Source: Stomoxys calcitrans (lineage: Eukaryota; Arthropoda; Insecta; Diptera; Muscidae). Taken from it: DNA of 64,000 nt. The number at the start of each line of letters is the position of its first letter. Positions within the stretch are counted from its first letter, which is position 1. The DNA is taken from the NCBI RefSeq assembly GCF_963082655.1, contig NC_081554.1, forward strand, positions 57,539,869-57,603,868. Direction: 5' to 3'. Shown in pieces: positions 21,320 through 33,445 of the stretch. The position numbers and the translations under genes are program-made. The notes under the pieces are model-generated. The model did no database searches, was not told the origin of the DNA, and was given only the letters and a program-made list of their open reading frames with translations.

Positions 21320-22262
21320 AAACAAGTAAAGCCCGCCGAACTTTGAAGACACACTTTTTATCCATATTTGGTTAACATTTGGAATACAAGAAAATTTTTT
21401 GCGGGATATTTTTCTCTATTGGGTAAAGATGTTGATGTGGGCAAAACTACCCACTATTCTAAATTTTGTCAATTTAGGTTTTTATGAGTCCATGGCCTTA
21501 TTAAGGTCTAATACAACACACTGTTCCAAATTTCTGTGAAATCTGGTTAAAAATGAGTTTCAGAAATCTGTCTAACTGTTATATGTATCCCAATATGATC
21601 CGATTTAGACCATACTCGACACGGGTATAGATAGGTTGTTGTTGTAGCAGTGTGTTGTACAACGAGGCGGCAACCCTTGCCGATGAAGGATTCCATCGCG
21701 ACAACCGGATGCCATGGATGGGTACAGATAGGTCTAATAAAACTCTGTTCCACATTCCAGCGATATCGAGTAAAATTCACCTTCTAGAGGCTCAAGAACT
21801 TAAATCGGAAGATTGGTCTGTATGACCCTAACGCAACTCACTGCATCAGCAAATTCAGGTAAATGTTGCACCTTCTACGGGCTCAAAACCTCACATTAGC
21901 AGATTGGTTTATATGGCAGCTTTAATTAAATATACCCCAATATTGATCATATTCAGTCCGAAAATCTGGGGCTTATGACAACTCATTGATCTAAATTTCA
22001 GCGAAATCGGATAACAAATTAGGGTCTTATGAACTTAAGACCCTAAATCGGCAGATCGGTCTATATGGTAGCTATCAAAGAACTTAACCTGCGAAGAACT
22101 TAACCTCGAAGGAAGTGGCGTGACGGACGGACAGACACACGGGCAACGCTAAATTGTCTTAGAAATTTACTGCAATGAATAATATATTTATTCTGTAGAG
22201 TCGGAAGTGGATATTTGAATGTCTTGCAAACGGAATGACTATATAAAGTATACCCCATCTAA
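21320..22262 (-). mobile_element. Helentron-like element, old copy
   Basis: Left end AAACAAGTAAAGCCCGCCGAAC retains a worn hairpin. Internal units carry TTAAATCGGAAGATTGGTCT and GGATAACAAATTAGG. The right end has GACGGACGGACAGACACACG then GTCTTGCAAACGGAATGACT. A roughly 90-bp repeat (GTTGTTGTAGCAGTGTGTTG) sits inside at 21632-21718 and recurs at 49335-49422. Confidence 0.6.
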
Positions 22263-22263
22263 C

Positions 22264-22575
22264 GGGGAGGTCACCGTAGCGCATGTCCGCCTATGACGCT
22301 GAACGTCTGGGTTCGAATCCTGGAGAGACCTTAAGAAAAAAATTTCAGCGGTGGTTTTCCCCTCCTAATGCTGACAACATTTGTGAGGTAGTATGCTATG
22401 TAAAACTTCTCTCAAACAAGGTGTCGCACTGCGACTCGCCGTTTGGACTCGAATATAAAAAGGAGGCCCCTTATCATTGAGCGTTAACTTGAATCGGACT
22501 GCACCCATTGATATATGAGAAGTTTGCCCCTGTTCCTTAGTGAAATGTTCATGGCAAAATTTGCATTTTTTATCC
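22264..22575 (+). mobile_element. tRNA-derived SINE, plus copy
   Basis: Head GGTCACCGTAGCGCATGTCCGCC corresponds to an A-box region, and GGTTCGAATCC at 22310-22320 is a perfect RNA polymerase III box B. The body carries TTTCAGCGGTGGTTTTCCCC, TATAAAAAGGAGGCCCC and GAGAAGTTTGCCCCTGTTCC. At least five relatives occur in the window. It is not a functional tRNA gene because no acceptor stem closes. Confidence 0.9.
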
Positions 22576-22689
22576 CATCCACCGGTGGTGAGTATTAAAA
22601 TAAAATTTCTCTAAAAATCTGCCAAAATCGAAATGGGTTGTCCATCCGACCAAACCTTTAAAATTGAAAGTAAATGCTATCAAATTAGG

Positions 22690-22984
22690 TAGGAAAAGCC
22701 CCAAACAGCAAAGCTGGTCAAGTCTTTGGTCTATGTCCACAAGCCAGCGACGATTGATGAACTTCGTACGAATGTCGAAGGTGAAATTGCAGCAGATTTA
22801 TGCTTGAAAACAGTCGAAAATTGGGTTCAGCGTCTGGACTTCTGCAAGAGTGCCCGTGGTGGCCATGCAAAAGAAATTGAGTTCCATACATCGTGCCATA
22901 CATGTCATCGAACGTACTTTCACAGGAATAAAGAGTTTCATTGATATTCAAAACCGTTTTTGGTTTTGTTCGTTCTTTCGGAGA
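22690..22984 (+). mobile_element. Mariner transposase C-terminal relic
   Basis: The frame reads VYVHKPATIDELRTNVEGEI, then LKTVENWVQRLDFCKSARGGH, the C-terminal motif of mariner-type transposases (tDKPATIdaLe, mennWtkRldhCrrsrGgH). Catalytic domains and termini are absent. Confidence 0.7.
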
Positions 22985-23800
22985 GGAATATTAAAATTTA
23001 ATTCGCCTGTTAAGAATTAGGAATCTATCTGACCACGCAATAGTTTCACAATAAATACGGACCTAAGCATAAAGCGCCTCCTTTCGAGCGTTGGTAAGAT
23101 AATAAGTTTCAAGCGGTTCTCGTAGGAAGGAAGAAATTCAGCCAAATTTCATGGTAAGCCCCTAACAATTAATCGAAGAAATTGTACCTGGACTGATTCA
23201 ATCCCATGTGATTAGCACTTGTAGAATGGGCTACAAACCACACAACCGTATTCCAATGTAAGCCGGACTAAGCCTGTAAACAAACGCTTGGTCACATAAG
23301 GATCATCAAACTCCTTGGACCACCGTTTTATAAAACCCAACAACGACTTTGCCTTATTGATGCACAAGTCAATGTGCAAATTAAAACGTAATCGCCTATG
23401 ACGCTGAACGCCTGGGTTCGAATCCTGGTGCGACCATCAGAAAAAAAAATTATCAGCGGTGGTTTTTCCCTCCTAATGCTGGCCACATTTGTGAGGTACT
23501 ATGCCATGTAAAACTTCTCTCCAGAGAGGTGTCGCACTGCTGCACGCCGTTCGGACTCGGCTACCATTGAACTTAAACTTGAATCGGACTGCACTCATTG
23601 ATATGTGAGAAGTTTGCCCCTGTTCCTTAGTGGAATGTTCATGGGCAAAAATTTGCAATTTTTTACCATCCAAAATAATACCAAAATCAGTAAAGGAATT
23701 CACGTTATCCAATTTATAAGAACCTATATAACAGTAGAGCCCTTCTGGAAAACCCTATGTAATTTTAAATTCCACATCACCACGCTTGCGCATATTAAGC
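22985..23800 (-). mobile_element. CR1/jockey-like LINE RT C-terminus, split by a SINE
   Basis: Minus-strand pieces in order are DNVNSFTDFGIILDG (23660-23712), the SINE, then RFNLHIDLCINKAKS-like, GFIKRWSKEFDDP-like and YGCVV-like motifs down to about 23000. This is the post-catalytic RT and thumb region of CR1/jockey-group ORF2. Stops and frameshifts make it inactive. It ends about 0.5 kb upstream of the Ret promoter. Confidence 0.65.
23393..23663 (+). mobile_element. tRNA-derived SINE, 5'-truncated, inside LINE
   Basis: Begins CGCCTATGACGCTGAACGCC, so the A-box head is missing. Box B GGTTCGAATCC is at 23415-23425. The body matches the other copies and ends near TTTGCAATTTTTTACC. LINE RT codons resume on both sides, showing the SINE is the later insertion. 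Confidence 0.9.
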
Positions 23801-24300
23801 CAAAAACTACTACGACTATTGTCACATTAAAATGCACTGACACGTTTGTCTGTTCCTTCAAACAACATCCTTTAAGTTTAAGTGTGAAGTTATGTCGTCA
23901 TTGCTGAATGGGGGATGGCTGTTACAGTGTGCTTACTTTGTTCCACACTTTCAAACACATCCTTATTGTTGTGGGTGGCAATTGTGGAACACAAAATAAC
24001 TGGGCGAGCAAAAGGGTTCCTGTGAAAAATGACCAAAGGCTTTCGAACAGTTTTAAGTTGGCGCTCGGTATAAACAGTCGGTCTTTAGCTGGTGAACAAG
24101 GATAATAGTGTTATTCACAACGGATAGTTAAAGTAAGAGACAACAGGAAGAAAGCAAGGATGGCTGGTGAAAAGAAACTTTCTAAGTAAACGGGAAACAA
24201 AATACGAAGCAACAACAATATGCAGTGTTGTTATTCATAGTTGTTGCGTTATTGTTATTTTTAAGCGAATCGTATGCTAGCTTCCGTGTCGGTTTTTTAA
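23801..24300 (+). promoter_or_regulatory. Ret proximal upstream region
   Basis: About 500 bp free of recognisable transposons between the LINE and the TATA box. It holds several TTGTTATT/GTTGTTATTCATAG repeats, but no factor site I can assign. It is the most likely proximal promoter sequence. Confidence 0.4.
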
Positions 24301-24308
24301 TATAAATA
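24301..24308 (+). promoter_or_regulatory. Ret: Ret TATA box
   Basis: TATAAATA, with initiator-like TCATCA at 24335-24340 about 35 bp downstream. This would give a leader of roughly 465 nt to the ATG at 24801, if the leader has no intron. Confidence 0.55.
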
Positions 24309-24349
24309 GTCTGCAAAAGGACGTATTGTTGTCGTCATCATAAACACGG

Positions 24350-24462
24350 ATGCAAGAAAATTAGAACTTTGTCATTAAGTCTTAAAGGTGTTAAAGTGCG
24401 GAAGTGTTAAATAAGTTATTAAAGAAAAGTCTCAATAGAAAGAAAATTAAATAAATATGTAA
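24350..24462 (+). promoter_or_regulatory. Two minimal upstream ORFs in the Ret leader
   Basis: The only ATGs between the predicted start site and 24801 are at 24350 (ATG CAA GAA AAT TAG, four codons) and at 24457 (ATG immediately followed by TAA, a start-stop element). Such minimal uORFs are known to stall or divert scanning ribosomes, so they may dampen Ret translation. This depends on the transcription start lying upstream of them. Confidence 0.5.
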
Positions 24463-24800
24463 CTTAACTATAAAAAAATTAAATAATAACAGAAAAATCT
24501 TTATACGAAAAATCTTACAAATTACAGTGAATTATAATTTTAATATAGTTCAGATTTTTATTTGAAAATTATAGTGAATTTTTTAAAATAGTAATAATTG
24601 TGCATTTTTTTAGTGAAAAAACTCTGTTTAAACAGAAATTTCCAGTTTTTCTAATAATTTTAATTTAGAAGTTCTCCCAATATAAGAAGAATAAAGCGGT
24701 GAAAAAAGAAATAGTGGTACTTACCCCTAAAGGATATATACAGCAAACAAACTCCAAAGTGAATTATTTTATCAACGGTCTAAGCCAAAGACTCGGCGAT

Positions 24801-24891
24801 ATGAATTTCACACGTTGTAGATTAAAGCTCTTGATTACCATTATGATTTTTGTTATCAATTATGGTGATAACACACGGAATACCTGCAAAG
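24801..24891 (+). CDS. Ret: Ret exon 1 (signal peptide)
   Basis: ATG at 24801 opens 30 codons plus one base, ending exactly at AAAG/GTAAGT (donor at 24892). The peptide has a basic n-region (MNFTRCRLK), a hydrophobic core (LLITIMIFVI) and a polar end, a typical secretion signal. The frame is open further upstream but has no ATG there. The intron phase is 1, and the split Gly codon joins 57978 to read K-G-F-E-V-Y-F-P. In human RET the first intron also falls just after the signal peptide, in the Gly codon before LYFS, which supports pairing this exon with the exon 33 kb downstream. If an alternative first exon exists it is not visible. Confidence 0.75.
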
Positions 24892-25193
24892 GTAAGTGGA
24901 TTATCTTTCAATACAAACCAAAACAAATATATGATATAAAATTAAATACAACATTATTCTGATAGAAACGACAATCAATACAAAATAAAGAGAAAAAAAT
25001 AAAATTAATACAAAACTTATCTAATCTAATCTATCTAATTTCAATATTTTATAAACAACTCAAATGTACATAAAATAACAAATTCTGTGAATGTTCGACA
25101 TACATAGCAAAAATTCCTCTAAATTGGAATTCAAAAAAAAATTTTTTTAATTAGATTTTTATTGAAAATTTTTACGACAATTCAATTTTATAG

Positions 25194-27212
25194 AAAACTA
25201 GCTGACCCGGCCCGCCCCGCTGCGCCTTGTTTTACTTTATATGGAACAAAATTTTCCTTGCAATATTTATTTTCGACAATTAAAGAGCTTTTAGTGAAAT
25301 ACCATGCTACGAAAATATCCCATATGATATTTATTGGTCTACGAATTTAAGCTTGGATGTAAGGTGTACTCCATTCTTTAAATACTTTATTTCAGCCCGA
25401 TATTCTCATGTTTTCTCTGATTTAGGGGTGTTTTCGGGGGTGAGGTGGTTCCCCAGACACTTGGCCCTGAAAAAATATCAGCATCGTGCTGTTCTTTCAA
25501 ATACCATTTATTTAAACCTCATATTGCCATTGGTTTTGAGGGAAGTTTACATGATGAGGCGCCCCCAAATACATGGCCCCAAAATAGGTTATCAAATTCG
25601 TTTTTTAATCTCAAATACCTTTCATTAGAGCCACATGTTGGCATGATTATATTCCTATATTTGGATATCAAATTCGTATTCTACCCCCAAATACCTTTAT
25701 TTGAGCCCCATATTGCGATGGTTGCTGTTTGTGGGGTATTTTTGGAAAGGGTTAGACCCCCAGAAAATTGCTCCCGAAAGTGGGTATCAATTCTTGCTCT
25801 ACCCCCAATACCTTTCATTTAAGCTCCACATTGACATGGTCGGTAAATATGACCGATTTAGGGGTGTTTTAGGGATTGGGGTGGTCCCCCAAACACTTAG
25901 CCCGGAAAATATATTAGCAACGTGCTCTATTCTCATATAACTATATCTCATTTATTTGAACCCCATATTGCCATTGGCCTCAAAATTGGATATCAAATTC
26001 GTTTTCTAATCTCATTTAAACTCCTTATTGCAAAAGTCAGCAAATATGTCCGGTCGGGGTATTGGCCCTAAAAACTTTAAATATTTAGTTCCACTCTCTT
26101 TAAGACCCAAATTGTTTTGGTGAGCAAATACATCCTATTTGGGGGTTATGGTGGTAGGACGTCCCCTAGACAGTTGGTCCCTAATGTTCATATCAGATAC
26201 GTGGTCTACTCCCACATACCTTTAATTTGAGCCCCATATTTCCATAGTCGGCAAACATTACCGGCTTGCAGGGTGTTTTGAGGGATGGGCGGCCGCTCAG
26301 TGAGTTGGCATTGAAAATATATATCGTATTCGTGTTCTACTCCAAAAACCCTCTTATTTGAGCCTCATATTGCAATAGTTAGCAACTATTTCCTACTTGG
26401 GTAGTATTGTGGGGGTGGGGTGGCCCCATAGACACTTTCCCAGAATATTGATATCAGAATCGTGCTTTACTCCCAAAGAGCTTTCATTTGAGCCCCATAT
26501 TGCAATGGTCGTAAATTGTCCCCTTTGGGGGAGGTTTTTGGGGAGAAGCGGCCCCCCAAACACTTGGTCCCATATTTCGATAGCAGATACAAATTCTGCA
26601 CTCAAATACCTTTTATTTAAGCCCCATAATCCCATGGTCAGCAAATAAGTCCTGTTTGGGGGGTGTTTTTTTGGGGAAGGGGTGGACCCCCAGAAACTTT
26701 CATTTAAGTCCCATATTGCCGTGGGCGGTAAATATGTCCGATTTAGGGGTGTTTTGGGGGTTGGAGTGGTCCCCCTAACACTTGGATCTACAATTGGATA
26801 TCAGATGCGTTTTCTTATCCTAAATACCTTTCATTTGAGTCTCATATTGTCGTGATTGGTCTAAATATATGTTTGGTAGGTTTTAGGGTGGGGCGGCCCC
26901 CCTAGGTACCCCACCCGAAATTAAGATACCAAATTTTTATTTTTAGGGAACTATATGAGAGCACACAAAATTTCGCTTAAATCGCACCACCCATCTCCGA
27001 GATCTGGTGTTTCTGAAAATTAGGGTAAGGGGGAGGGTCCGCCCCCCCCTTCAGATATCAAAAAATGTAGTACCCTATTTTGACCACGGGATCATTATGC
27101 ACCATCTGTGGAAATTTCAAGAAAATCGGTCCAGCCGTTTCTGAGTCTATAAGGAACACACAAACATATAAACAAACAAACAAACACAAATTGATTTTTA
27201 TATATAAGATTA
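25194..27212 (+). repeat. Minisatellite-rich interspersed repeat (ACTAGCTGACCCGGCC-head family), copy 2, complete-looking
   Basis: Head GAAAACTAGCTGACCCGGCC, then at least ten diverged units of roughly 130 bp, each around CTCCCAAATACCTTTCATTTGAGCCCCATATTGCCATGGTC followed by a G-rich GGGGTGTTTTGGGG segment. The end piece contains GAAATTTCAAGAAAATCGGTCC and an (ACAA)n-like run and finishes TTGATTTTTATATATAAGAT. No real ORF: frames such as 25445-25822 translate the repeats. The element class is unknown to me. Confidence 0.7.
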
Positions 27213-27614
27213 GTTGCCCCAATGTGCTCCCCTATACGCTAACGTAGCTTTTTTCAAATTTAATGTTTCTCTAAATATTCTCGGATCTGGATTACTTTAT
27301 TTGTGTAGAGGCGTTTTGTGGTAGACCCTAGTTTCTTGTCACCACACAGAAAATATGAAAATTTATGTTCATTTAAGAAATTTGTACACTCAATTAAAAA
27401 ATTCGTTGTAATCGGACCTATAAAGGAATTTGTGTTATTGATTAACAAGTTCGCAATTTGGATTTAGATTAGGTTAAGTTGAAAAGATTTTCACATGAAA
27501 AACTTACAACGGGTGTATCTCCTAAACTATGCGTCCTAGAAAGGATGGGCCTTAATTCGGTACTCCATCCAAAAAATCGGAATTTTATCGAAAATCCATC
27601 TGTTTTCAGATTAC

Positions 27615-30322
27615 GGACGGCTGGAGGTGAGCGTCGGATTTTGAAGCAAGCGGCTCGCCACAGCGAGGGATACAAATGCAATCCCACGAAACCCATGCGG
27701 TAGGGGCGCTGGGCCAGTAACCCGCCCCCAGAAAACTATGAGAAACAAAGGAATAGTAAAAACACACCCCCCCAAAGTTGACGATCCACGCAAAAGAAAA
27801 AAGGACCATGATTTTCGGATCTGCACCTGGAATGTACGCACTCTTTATAGAAAAAGTGCAGTATACGCGCTGGCGGATGTATTAAAGAAGTACAACGCAG
27901 ATATTACCGCCTTACAGGAAATGCGATGGACTGGGAATGGCGTCACTACAACACCAAACGGTGACGAACTATACTATAGCTGCCATAACACTAGGCATGA
28001 ATTTGGCTGTGGATTTGTGGTTAGTCGCAGACTGAAATACCTTGTATCCAGCTTTACTTCGGTGAATGATAGGCTAGCCACAATCCGCATAAAAAACAAA
28101 TTTGTGCCCATGCCCCGACGGAAGACAAGGACGAGTAGATCAAGGATATTTTTTCTATGAGCGCCTAGAGAGAGAATATAACCGCTGCCCCGCCCATGAT
28201 ATTAAAATCGCTCTGGGAGATTTTAATGCGAAGATAGGGAAGGAAGACATTTTTGGTCCAACAGTAGGAAAGATTAGCCTTCACGAGATAACGTCCAGTA
28301 ATGAAAAACATTGTAGTAAGTAGCACCAGATTTCAACATAAAAATATTCACAAAGCAACATGGCTGTCACCCGATCAAAACATGATGAACCAAATTGATC
28401 ACATAGTGATAGATGGAAAGCATTCATCTAGTGTGTTAGATGTACGATCGATCCGTGGAGCGAATATAGATTCGGATCATTACTTTGTTACAGCAAAGGT
28501 TCGCACCCGTTCGAACATAGCGAGGAAAGTACGATCTGATACTGCACGAAAGCTGGACATTGAAAAGCAGCAAACACAACAGATGGCAGCGGCATACTCC
28601 ACTCGATTGACGCAAATGCTTGATGAAAGCACTCCTTGTTCCGATGATATAATGGCGCAGTGGCAAACTATTGTCCACTCCATGGAAAATGCCGCGAAAT
28701 CCGTACTTGGGTACCGGAAGCCTCCTCTAAGAAACCCATGGTACGACCAAGAGTGTCGAGATGCTACTGAAGCTAAGAAAGCGGCATAAAGAGCAACCCT
28801 CCAATCAGTAGCAACGCGCCAGATGAAGGAGAGGTATCGGAAGAAAAGCAGAGAGGAGAAACGTCTATTCCGCAGAAGGAAAAAGGAAATGGAAAGACGT
28901 GAGTGTGAGCAAATTGAGATGTACAGGAGTCAGAATGAAGTCCGAAAATTCTACCAAAGCATTAAACATCAAAGCGATGGCTTTTGTGCAGGCACATCCT
29001 CCTGCAGAGACAAAGAAGGAAATCTGGTAACTGATACAGACAGCATGCTGAGGATATGGAAAGAACATTTTACCCAAATGCTAGTGTCCGACAATGGCGG
29101 CGAAGAGGATACCGCAGAACCAATTAATGATGATGGTATAGAGTGTTTACCTCCTAGTCAGAATGAGGTCCTTGTAGCAGTGACCCGACTAAAGAACCAC
29201 AAGGCAGTAGGAGCCGACGGGTCGCCCGCTGAACTATTGAAGACCGGAGGCGACACGCTGATAAGGCGTATGCATCAGCTTATCTGCGCAATCTGGCTAG
29301 AAGAACGCATACCCGATGATTGGAACCTCAGAATACCATGTCCCGTACACAAGAAAGGAGACAAGACGGAATGTGCCAAAGACAGAGGAATAAGTCTCCT
29401 CCCCATCGCATACAAGATACTCTCGAGCGTACTGTGTGAAAGATTAAAACCTAAAGTTAATGAGATAATTTGGCCCTATCAATGCGGCTTTAGACCTGGT
29501 AAATCCACCCTAGATCAGATATTCACACTGCACCAAATCCTGGAATAGACCCGAGAAGGACAAATCAACACCTACCATCTCTTTGTTGACTACAAAGCCG
29601 CATTCGCTACTCCTTTACGTTCAAAGGTATTTCAAGTCATGTCTGAGTTTGGTATTCCTGCAAAATTAATAAGACTCTGCAGGATAACACTTGCTGATAC
29701 GCGTTCCTCAGTAAGAATAGGAAAGAATCTCTCCGAACCATTTAAAACCAAACGAGGTTTCAGACAAGGCGACAACCTATCGTGTGATCTCTTTAATATC
29801 ATACTGGAGAAGATTATACAAGATGCAGATGTGAATAGATATGGCACACTAATCACAAGAGAACACACGCTACTCGCCTATGCCGACGACATGGACATTA
29901 TAGGTCGGTCACCGGAAGTAGTAACAGCAGCCTTTGAAAGAATCGAAAGAGTCAGTAAATATGGGTCTGGCAGTAAATTGAAATGAAACGAAATGGATGG
30001 TTTCAACTCCCAAAACGCATTGTACAGCCGAGCAGATAAAGAAAATGGAGGAAGTTGGGAACCACAACTTTGAGATAGTCCGTAACTTCATCTACCATAT
30101 CACCGCCGTAATCGAAACGAATGACACCATTTTGGGATAAAGCGAAGAATAATACTGGCAAACAGATGATACTTTGGACTAAGTAAGCAGTTAAGAAACA
30201 AGGCCAACTCTCGATAGACGAAGATTATACTATACAAGACACTGATACTACCCGTGTTGTTATATGGTTCTGAGGCACGGCTACCTGTAAAAGCAGTGCC
30301 TGGAGTATTTGAGAGAAATCAT
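27615..30322 (+). mobile_element. RTE-type LINE, nearly full-length but inactivated
   Basis: The EEP endonuclease domain comes first: RICTWNVRTLY, ALQEMRWTGNG, then IALGDFNAKIG (28200-28235), and MNQIDHIVIDGKH with NIDSDHYFVTAKV near the end. A basic linker follows (MKERYRKKSREEKRLFRRRKKEMERR). The RT domain runs from NHKAVGADGSPAELLK through LLPIAYKILSSVLCERL, QCGFRPGKST and GFRQGDNLSCDLFN to YADD at 29879-29890. It breaks off in TLILPVLLYGSEA near 30270. Stops or frameshifts fall at about 28159, 28323, 28789, 29548 and 29986, so it cannot make a working protein. There is no RNase H domain, as expected for RTE types. Confidence 0.85.
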
Positions 30323-31149
30323 TTCCAGATATTTATCGATATTTAATTTTTTAAATTTTTTCGAAATTTTATTTCCATAATTGTTTTGACTATATTTGGT
30401 CCACATATTTTATGGTTAGTCCTCCTATGGCAGCAGACACAGGATGTACATTAGGGTGGCGAACATTGTTGGTGTTTTCCAAATTGTAATCAACAACAAA
30501 TTCTACGAAGTTTGACTGCAGAAATCATATATCTAATATCAAAGTCGAGCTTCCGCTTCTTTATGGCGAATTCGGGAGATCGATTTAAATTGGTCCAAAA
30601 GAAAAGTTTGCTGGCAAGCACCATAATACCAACTTGGGTAGAAATTCATAGAATTTGTTGTAAATTACAATGTTGACAATCAAATATTGTGCCACCCTAA
30701 TGTACTTAATTGCGACACACTAAAGGTGTCTATGTGCTAAAATGGGGTATAACATTAATAATATTTTATAACCGTAAGTAGAATATCATTTCAATTAGCA
30801 TATGTGGGGCCGGCCAGCCATAGCCGCTGTACGCAATAAAAGTGCGCGGTTAATATCAAGGTTGTGTGTCATGGGTTATGACCCAAAAACAGACAACTAC
30901 AATTCCCATGGATGGGTGTTCGTAATGCAATAAAATAAGAAGCAGGAGTGTTCTGACAATAACAAACTGTGCCAAAAAATATTTTGAATATGTTAATTTG
31001 GAGTCTATGAGAAATTAAAGTCAAAGCTTACGACATTAAATGGCGGTAATGTAATAAATTCATCAATGGAATCTGTTAAAAGATATTTTGTATACGTAAG
31101 GTGCTTGGCTAAAACCATTTAATTTTTAATTAATGATACATATGTGGAA
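30323..31149. other. Intronic stretch without recognisable gene
   Basis: AT-rich, with no supported ORF or tRNA-like box; GGGGCCGGCCAGCC at about 30808 is a local GC island. Possible host intronic sequence. Confidence 0.4.
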
Positions 31150-31954
31150 TTAAACAAGTAAAAGCGTGTTAAGTTCGGCCGGGCCGAATCTTTGTAACCT
31201 TCAACCATGGATACTGCTAAAAATTTATACAAAATAAATTTATACAAACTTCTGCCAAACCAGCAAAAATTAAAGCTTCTAGGTACCGAACAAGGATGAT
31301 CGAGAGATCGGTTTATATAGGAGCTATATCAGGTTATAGGCTGATTTGGCACAGTTGTTGGAAGTCGTAACTGAATATCGCATGCAAAATTTCCAAATCG
31401 GACAAAGGACTCAAGAAGTCAAATCGGGCAATCGGTTTATATGGGAGCTATATCAGGTTATAGACCGGTTTAGAGCATACTTTGTACAGTTGTTAATATA
31501 CATAACAAAATACTACATGCTCAATTTCAGCCAAATCGAACAAAAATTGCGGCGTGTAAGGAATCCAGAAGTCAAATCGGGAGGTCGGTTTATATAGGAG
31601 CTATATCAGGTTATAGACCGATTCGGACCGTACTTGGCACAGTTGTTGGAAGTCATAACGCAACACCACATGAAAAATTTCAGCCAAAACGGGCAAAAAT
31701 TGCCGCTTGTAAGGCCTCAAGAAGCCAAACCGGAGATCGGTTTATACGGGAGCTATATCAGATTATACACCGATTTCGACCGTAGTTGGCACAGTTGTCA
31801 TAACATAACATAAGTCATAACAGAACACTACATGCAAAATTTCAGCCACATCGGACAAAAATTGCGGATTGTAAGGGCTCAAGAAGTCAAATCGGGAGAT
31901 CGGATTATATGGGAGCTATATCAGGTTATAGACCGATATGGACTGTACTTGGCA
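31150..31954 (-). mobile_element. Helentron-like element, 3' part
   Basis: Starts AAACAAGTAAAAGCGTGTTAAGTTCGGCCGGGCCGAATC (intact hairpin), then CTTCAACCATGG. Four or five internal units follow, marked by GGAGATCGGTTTATATGGGAGCTATATCAGG. It passes at about 31955 directly into a minisatellite-rich repeat. Related units resume at 32780-33115, so the two pieces may be one copy opened by that repeat. Confidence 0.75.
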
Positions 31955-32765
31955 CACTTGGCTCCAAAATTGGATATCAAAATCGTTTTCTAATAACAAA
32001 TACCCCAGCCAGCAAATATGTCCGTTTTGGGGTGGAGCTGGGTCCAAAAAACTATCAACATCGTGCTCCACTCTCTTTGGCCCCAAGTAGTCATGGTAAA
32101 CAAATACTTCCTATTTTGGGGATTGTTAAGAAGGTGCGACGTCCCTAGATAGTTGGTCCCGAATGTTGATATCAGACTCAAGCTCTACCCCCAAAAAACT
32201 TATATTTGAGCCCCATATTCCCATAGCCGGCAAACATATCTGGTTTGGGGGGGGGGGGGGGGTTAGGATGTTTCGGGGAACGGGGCGGCCACTGAGTGAC
32301 TCGGCTCTGAAAATAGGTGTATATCAGATTTGTGTTCTACTTTAAAATACCTTTTGCTTGAGCCCTATTTTACAATGGTCAGCTAATACGTCCCATTTTG
32401 AGGGTGCTATGGGGGAGGGGTGGCCCCACATACACTTTTTTCTGTTTATTGATATCTGATTCGTGCTCTACTTTCAAAGACCTTTCATTTGCATTTGAGC
32501 CCCATATTGATATGGTCATTAGATTTGTCCTCTTTGGGGGGTGTTTTGGTGGAGGGTTGGCTCCCTAACACTTGGTTCCATATTTGGATATCAGATTCGT
32601 ATTCTACTCTCAAATACCTTTTATTTGAGCCCCATATTGCCACAAACGATACATATGACCGATTTAGGGGTGTTTTGGGGGCTGGATTGGTCCCCCAGAT
32701 ACATGGCACCACAATTGGATATAGCATACGTTTTTATTTGACTCCTTATTGGCAAACAAGGGATA
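31955..32765 (+). repeat. Minisatellite-rich repeat, copy 3, headless
   Basis: Diverged units of the same family as 25194-27212 (AGCCCCATATTCCCATAGCCGGC and TTTTATTTGAGCCCCATATTGCC), with a G13 run at 32248-32260. No head or tail is visible. Both sides are Helentron-like sequence. Confidence 0.65.
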
Positions 32766-33115
32766 ATGGAGGAGAAATACTAAGCTAGTGGAGCTAAATC
32801 AAGTTTGAGTTTGATTGAGACCATATTTAGCTTGGTTGTTGGGGATCATAGTAGATGTCATTGTGCAAAATTTCAGCCAAATCGGAAAAGAATTGCGCCT
32901 TATATGGGCTCAAGAAGTAAAATCGGGAGGTCGATTTATATAGGAGCAATATCAGGTTAAGGGTTGATTAAGACCAAATTTAGCACATATGCTGAGAAGG
33001 AAAAGTCATAGGAGAAGTCGTTGTGCAAAAATTGAGCCAATTCGGACAAGAACTGTGCCCTCTAAGAGCTCAAGAAGTGCAATCGAGAGATCGGTTATAT
33101 GGCAGCTCAAACTAA
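32766..33115 (-). mobile_element. Helentron-like element, internal units only
   Basis: Units with TTCAGCCAAATCGGAAAAGAATTGCGCC and GCTCAAGAAGT continue the type seen at 31150-31954; no terminus is present. Confidence 0.6.
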
Positions 33116-33445
33116 CTTTTCATAGGCAAAATTTCAATAAATATCCTTTAAACGGAAAATTTCAATAAAATATGCTTTAGAAACCAAATTTGGCTCAGAT
33201 CCGGGACCCTCTAAATAATTTTTCTAAAGACAAAATTTCACAGAAACTTTCTCTAAAGGATTTTTTTCTATAGACAAGATAAAAATTTTTGTTTGTTTCT
33301 CTTTCGAGACGATCTCTATGATCGGAGAAAGCCAGAGATCGCAACACGCACGCGTTTCGCAATTTGGTTTATAATTGCTCATCAGCCATATTAGGTGTGA
33401 AGGCTTCAAGGGCCTTAAGCTGGTTTGTTGTTATACCGAAATTAT

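Noticed and set aside
22264..22330. Possible tRNA gene (perfect box B)
   Set aside because: No cloverleaf closes and the same head recurs attached to the same non-tRNA body; it is a SINE.
24699..24962. 87-codon frame opening at GTG upstream of Ret
   Set aside because: The opening codon is GTG, unlikely in an animal nuclear gene. The first in-frame ATG is 24801 and a strong donor follows at 24892, so only 24801-24891 is taken as coding.
25445..26648. Series of ORFs of 75-125 codons
   Set aside because: They translate diverged minisatellite-like units in every frame on both strands and have no independent support.
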